A stretch of DNA of 64,000 nt, from positions 24,614,001 through 24,678,000 of the forward strand of contig OZ231128.1 of the NCBI GenBank assembly GCA_965153355.1, written 5' to 3'. Shown here piece after piece: positions 58,674 to 64,000 of this stretch. Source of the DNA: Flaccisagitta enflata (lineage: Eukaryota; Chaetognatha; Sagittoidea; Aphragmophora). The stretch's first letter is position 1; the number at the start of each line of letters is the position of its first letter. The notes under the pieces are model-generated. The model searched no databases and was not told the origin of the DNA. It saw only the letters and a list, made by a program, of their open reading frames with translations. Made by a program: the position numbers and the translations under genes.

Positions 58674-59480
58674 CAAATATTTTTACAATTTGTCCCGACT
58701 CCTTCGCGACCATAAATTTTCTTTACCCACATTTGAAGACAGTCTGCCTTCCTATTGAGTGACGAAAAAAAAGTGACTGAAAATTCAATTTCTCAGTTTT
58801 CTTTTCCATATGCGTGAAAATAAATTCTTCCCAAGATCTCTCTACTCCGTTCATCTAGTCTTGCAGCTGAAAACAATGAAAACTAAACAAAACACTAAAC
58901 TAAACAGATCACAAAACACAAAACATGTTCTTCTGGGGCAGTGTCTCATCATTTATGATTCTGAATAATTCTAAATCATTGTTATGTTTGAAAAAAACAA
59001 CACATATCCATAGTGAAATAACCCAGTGCTATATTCAACGGGCACTTTAGACCATTCTTTCGCTATGGGCAATCTATACCCTTATTTATCGCCGTTGTCG
59101 TCGTCGATCGTCCCCATTTTCGTCGCCACGTCAGTCGAATTTGTGTCATTTTTGTCATGATTACCGAATAAGTCGCTTAAAAAAAGAAGATCTTTGACAT
59201 ACATTTTATGAATTTCCACTTAATTCTTTTTTCATTTCTTTCCCCACCTGTATATATAAGACAAGCAAAGCCGGGGAAATTGAAATGACAACTTTTTCTA
59301 TTCAAAAGTCAACAAAAAAGTTTTCTGCTTGTGTTTACCGATTATTTGCTCCTGAGAGCCTTCCTGCTCCGAGTGCGGAGTGTGAAGGAAGAATGGTAGA
59401 AGGGAAGCCGAACGTAATTAAAACAAAACACTGTTTTGTTCACAATCAGGCAGAAAGTAGGACATAGTAAGTTTACTTTA

Positions 59481-60072
59481 CCATCTTGGCCATAAATATA
59501 AGAACAGTAGGTGAATAAGTTGATTTATTGACTAGAAGTGAGCAGCAAACCTTTCAGACTGCATCTAATATTAGGTATGACCATGTTGAGCATCCTCCAC
59601 CGCCTGCATTCATTTTGGCATTGACTCGTCCAGAGACTGGAGGTACTCTGGAGCGATGTTGTTTTAAACCATTTATGCGATACATTTCAGCCCTGCTTTG
59701 CATATTGTTTTCCCCTGTTTCTGCAGGTTTTTTGTTTGAATCTTTGAGTTCTCAATTGGATTGAGATCCAAATTGATGTGGGCTAACACTAGACGAGCTT
59801 AACTCTTCGATCTTAAAGTATATTTGGCGCAGTGTGCCAGTGCACCATTCTCCATAAACTGAGAAAAATTTTCCCAACCAGAATTGCAAAAAGAAAATGT
59901 TTTGTTCATTTGGCTCTCATTTCTAAACGAAAAAAGATACAGGATCTAGCTTGGTCTCATTTGATAGATTTTTTTAAAGATGCAAATTTTGAAAAAAAAA
60001 TCATCTCTCTGCGATTAAAATCAAGCGAGTTATGACACTTTAAAGCTGTTCTTATATTTATGGCCGAGATGG
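59481..60072. mobile_element. Mariner-type MITE (592 bp)
   Basis: Termini CCATCTTGGCCATAAATATA and TATATTTATGGCCGAGATGG (each read to AGAACAG/CTGTTCT inward), TA at 59479-59480 and 60073-60074. No transposase; a short frame (PPPAFILALTRPETGG) is not recognised. Confidence 0.82.
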
Positions 60073-60399
60073 TATTTTGCGGTTTTACCCTCGCTAACAC
60101 AATTTGTCTATTTTTTTCATTTCATGATTAGTTCTTAACAGTACGCTTAGCATTTAATCATTCAGGCCACTCAGGCCACTCAGGCCACTCAGGCCGCTCG
60201 ATCATTGTATCCCGTAAATTGAAGATTCTGCGAAGTGCGAACTTCAAATCACTTATATCATTTAAATCACTCATGTAAGAGAAAGATCAGTCATAAAGTA
60301 GGTGAAATCTTAAGGGAACCCCCTCCCCCCCTTCGATGTCAACAATCAAATTTCGTTCACTATGAACAGTTTCAATAAAAACTGAAACAACAACGATAT

Positions 60400-60478
60400 C
60401 GATAACAACAACCACGACGACGTTAACAACAATCACAACGATGACGACGATGACAACGACAACGACAACGGCAACGGA

Positions 60479-60545
<67 letters not shown>
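60400..60545. repeat. (GACAAC)n hexanucleotide array
   Basis: GACAAC units with ACGACG and GGCAAC variants. Confidence 0.9.
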
Positions 60546-60548
<3 letters not shown>

Positions 60549-60558
60549 GCGGTAATAT

Positions 60559-60826
60559 GGGCGCACTTCTCGTCTCAGATAGCCGCGTTGTTAACAGGCC
60601 ACTCAGTCACTTGCTACGTTTGCTCACTCGCACCGCTCACTATACTCACACGCTCTGCAGCCCTTCCTTTTGCTACACCTGCTTGCTCCATTCACAGGCT
60701 CGCTCACTCCCTTCGCTCTCTCTCTCTCTCTCGTGGGATGGTTGAAATTCATGAGTATGTCTCCACGCTATAAACGCGTTTAGCGGCAATAATCGCGTTT
60801 GTTGTCGTCACTAGAAACACGCCCCA
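60559..60826 (+). repeat. Family D TIR repeat (copy 6)
   Basis: GGGCGCACTTCTCGTC and CACTAGAAACACGCCCC ends; GGCCACTCAGTCACTTGC and GGGATGGTTGAAATTCATGA interior. From 60840 to 61380 no gene seen. Confidence 0.77.
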
Positions 60827-61391
60827 AATGTTTGTCGAGGAAGTTCCGTTGCCGCGTCAAAATTTGTTTGTCTACTAAATTCATTGGTTTTCCGACGAAT
60901 TTAAATTCATGATTTTGGAGAAGAGAAATTGATCATAATTGTGTTTGCGATAGTGACGTGTAGGTGACAAAAGTGCTCATGATAATGGTTAGCCTCTCAA
61001 GCAACCAGTTTTCACGCCTTTGACGCAGGGGGCCTTATGGGCTAAAGAGTAGTGAACTTTGATTTAAAGAAAATGTATAGGACATTTGGACCGATAAAAA
61101 AGCTCAAGAGGTGGGAAATACAGTTCATTGATTCATTTGTTTGTCAATAGTAAAGGATAGTTGTGAGCACCGTTGAAAGCTTGCAAGGCTTTCATCTTTT
61201 TGAAAATTCTGGCCTCCTTTTGTAAGGGCAATATTATTTCAACTTTCATTGGTCACGCTCGAGTTGGAGAGTGTGAAAGAGCGTTATTTTTTTAGATACC
61301 TTGCGTGTGTGTATTTGGAGAGGGGGTTTGGTTAGGGGGGTTTGGAGGCAAGGACGGGTGGAAAGGAGCGCGAGCGCATAACCTCAACAGG

Positions 61392-62073
61392 TCGCCCAAG
61401 GGCAATATGTGGTCAGCGATACCCGTTGCCCTGCTTTGAGTAATTGTGAATCGGAGGGAGGGGAAGCAGGGCAGCGGCCCCAAAGGGGACGAAGTCCTGT
61501 AGAACACAGGGGGACTTTCGTTCGTCCTGGCTGGAGAAGTGGATGAGATGCTATAGAGGGCTGACTGAAGGCCTTCAAGAGCCTAAACTGAGGTCTAAGA
61601 TGGCTGATGTAAGGCCTGAGAATGCCAATTGGAAGCTTGAGAGGGCTGACTTGAGGCTTGGGAGAGCTGGATTAAGGCTTGATATCAGAGGACTGATTTG
61701 AAGCCTGAGAGCAATAAATTAAGGCTGAGAGGCCAGGTTTGAGGCCTGAGAGGCCAGGTTGGAGGCCTGAGAGACCAGGTTTGAGGCCTGAGAGGCAAGA
61801 TTTGAGGCCTGAGAGGCAAGATTTGAGGCTTGAGAGGCTGGGTTGGAGACCTGAGAGGTTGGATTTCAGGCCTGAGAGGCAAGATTTGAGGCCTGAGAGG
61901 CTGGATTTGAGGCTTGAGAGGCCAGATTTGAAGCCTGACAGGCCAGATTTAAGGCCTGAGGGGCCGGATGAGGGGGGACGGACGAACGAACGAACGAACG
62001 AACGGACGGACGAACGAAAGTCCCCCTGTGTTCTACAGGACTTCGTCCCCTTCGGGGCCGCTGCCCAAAAAGC
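61392..62073 (-). repeat. Family C repeat with 20-21 bp minisatellite
   Basis: CGCCCAAGGGCAATATGTGG, GCAGGGCAGCGGCCCCAAAG, GTCCTGTAGAACACAGGGGG; core of about eighteen units GAGGCCTGAGAGGCCAGATTT (best at 61735-61970); (GAAC)n; inverted CCCCCTGTGTTCTACAGGAC and GGGGCCGCTGCCCAAAAA. Confidence 0.86.
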
Positions 62074-62089
62074 GACTTTAGACCACTTC

Positions 62090-62208
62090 TCTAGACAAAT
62101 GGACCAGCGGACTGATGAACTGACGAAAAAATGGACCGCCGAACCAATAGGCCAATGGACCATCCAAAAAAGTGGCTCTTAGAGTTTAGTGTCCGCGACT
62201 TAAAAAAT
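62090..62208 (-). repeat. Family A fragment
   Basis: GGACCAGCGGACTGATGAAC, GGACCATCCAAAAAAGTGGC, TCTTAGAGTTTAGTGTCCGC. Hairpin degraded. 62210-62570 shows nothing recognisable. Confidence 0.55.
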
Positions 62209-62619
62209 GGTTAAACAGCATTTTGGTGATCCTGCAGAAGAATGATAACAATCCTAGAATTCGTTGACACAAAGATGTGTACGTTTTCTGGACATCAGGG
62301 ACACAATATTGACAGGACGTCAAGGAAATATTCACTATAAACGGAAGTGAAACGAAAAGGGGATTTGTGGTCAAATTGTTGGCATCACTGCCTTAAATGT
62401 CACCATATCGCGGTTAAGGCCGTTTCAACATCAAGGTGGAACCTTGACAGAGCCCGATTTGCCTTGGCAGTTGATGATTCTGTTTCGCAATGAATGGATT
62501 TAACGGATAAGAAATTCAATCCCCATTGATTTTAAACTCGATACTCAATACTCAAGAACGCGAACGTAAGTCTAGTAAAGAGAGAAAGACAGACAGACAG
62601 ACAGACAGACAGACACGCA

Positions 62620-62621
<2 letters not shown>

Positions 62622-62653
<32 letters not shown>

Positions 62654-62872
62654 AAAAAAAAGAAAGAAAAAAAAGAAAGAAAGGCAGAAAGAAAGAAATA
62701 TGGCCGGATACACGGCCATTACCAGTCGCGAACGGGTTGGCAGGGGCGGAAATGCGCGTTTTCGCACTTTCTCAACTCGATGACCTCTACGAACCGACAG
62801 ACGGACTGGCCGACGGACCGACGTATGGACAAAGCTAGAGTCGCTAGTCCGCGACTAAAAAAGAAAGAATAA

Positions 62873-62923
<51 letters not shown>

Positions 62924-63151
62924 GAAGGAAGGAAGAAAGGGAAAAAGAATGAATGAATGAATGAATGAATGAATGAAAGAAAAAAGAAAGAAAGAAAGAA
63001 AGAAACAAACAAACAAACAAACAAACAAAGAAACAAAGAAACAAAGAAACAAAGAAACAAAGAAACAAAGAAACAAAGAAACAAAGAAATAAAGAAACAA
63101 TGAAGGAAAATCAGAACGAAATAAAGAAAATAAGAACGAAAGAAAGAATGA

Positions 63152-63223
<72 letters not shown>

Positions 63224-63259
63224 GAGGAAGAAAGAAAAAAAGAGAAGAAGAAAGAAGGA

Positions 63260-63311
<52 letters not shown>

Positions 63312-63395
63312 GAGGGAAGAAGGAGAGGTAAGAAAGAAAGAAAGAAAGAGAAAAAGAAAGGAAGAAAGAATGAAAGGAAGAAAGAAAAAACGACT
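62622..63395. repeat. (AAAG)n / (GAAA)n / (AAAC)n arrays with embedded family A copy
   Basis: Long AAAG runs, an ATGA run (62946-62972), AAAC and AAAGAAAC runs (63003-63090), further AAAG with GAGG variants. A family A repeat sits at 62700-62866. Confidence 0.93.
62700..62866 (-). repeat. Family A/B hybrid repeat inside (AAAG)n
   Basis: TGGCCGGATACACGGCCATT, CGCGAACGGGTTGGCAGGGG, ACTTTCTCAACTCGATGACC, GGACGGACC tract, AGAGTCGCTAGTCCGCGACT, AAAAA; (AAAG)n continues on both sides. Confidence 0.8.
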
Positions 63396-63483
63396 AGAAT
63401 TTTTTAAGCTAGGGTAAGAGTTTTTGTTCACAAAGCAGGCTCAAACCCATCCTTTAGATCATTGGTCTATTCACAAAGCTTTT

Positions 63484-64000
63484 TGTGATTGTGTTTTGTC
63501 TGGTTGATTGCCTTTTTTTTTTCTGGGCATCTTTTTGGTTTGTTCCACTCTCTACATGTGTTCATCTGTTTGTTCTTTGTTTGCCCGTCTCTTTCTCTCT
63601 TTCTCTCTCTCTTTCTCTCTCCCATTTTCATTTTCTCTCTCCCCTTCTCTCAAGTAACACAGGGTTACAATATCGTTGCAAACAGGTGTACAGAGTCATA
63701 CAACCCCCATCCGCACCCCTACCTCAACCCCCAGACACAAGCATCTAGACCGCTTGTTTTTCCACTTTTTCACTTGGACGGACAGACGGACCAACAGACC
63801 AATGGATGGACTGACGGATAAAGCCTCTCATTGCGTCCAGAGTTGAAACGAGAGAGACTATGCTGCCAGGATACACAATCATCACCTGGGACATTTCAAT
63901 ATTCAAATAGACTTCAACTAACTCAATTCCTTGTTTTGGGGAAAAATGCGAAAAATGCGAAAAAATATAAAAAGATTTAAAAAATCATAGCTCCAGAACT
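63484..64000 (+). repeat. About 550-bp repeat unit, copy 2, cut by window end
   Basis: Same order as 32341-32890: GTGATTGTGTTTTGTCTGG, CACTCTCTACATGTGTTCAT, CTCTCTCCCATTTTCA, a family B module (63655-63840), ATCATCACCTGGGACATTTC, CATAGCTCCAGAACT. Confidence 0.82.

Overview
The window is animal nuclear DNA. It shows spliced genes with long introns, a hyaluronidase 3' exon, a TRPM-type ion channel gene, a CR1-type LINE, many TIR/TSD-defined DNA transposons and MITEs, and very long microsatellites. The species and phylum cannot be told from the sequence; an invertebrate with a repeat-rich genome fits best. All gene calls were made by reading exons by eye. No alignment or search was run.

Layout. 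(1) 1-1421, plus strand: a stretch with a TA-flanked MITE, then the last coding exon (1157-1421) of a GH56 hyaluronidase whose other exons lie outside the window or were not recognised. (2) 1422-11229: convergent intergenic region with two hAT elements (2037-3210 and 3577-6480, each with a perfect 8-bp TSD), dispersed repeat families, a 540-bp (CAA)n tract and a tRNA-like SINE head. (3) 11230-58436, minus strand: one TRPM-family channel gene that I resolve into 21 coding exons. Every splice phase agrees, the total is 3636 nt (1211 codons plus stop), and no frameshift or internal stop is seen. Almost everything else in this 47-kb span is intronic. Intron 18 (8.3 kb) holds a 5-kb TIR-bounded element with a decayed gene of a CXC-tailed, GDDTDL-motif family, itself hit by three MITEs. 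Intron 3 (12.3 kb) holds a nearly intact CR1-like LINE (about 44.54-49.1 kb, same strand as the gene) and a three-level transposon nest (52.77-54.88 kb). (4) 58437-64000: presumed upstream region of the channel gene, with a mariner-like MITE, repeat-family copies and (AAAG)n arrays.

The two host genes converge tail to tail, 9.8 kb apart. No operon-like logic is expected or seen. The remaining interest is in how mobile and simple-sequence DNA sits against the exons. Four of twenty acceptors have a (CT)n microsatellite as polypyrimidine tract. One MITE has inserted into the exon 3 splice donor through its TA target duplication. Several dispersed repeats stop 11-24 nt from splice sites. The commonest repeat family carries a terminal hairpin whose stem shows compensatory changes between copies.
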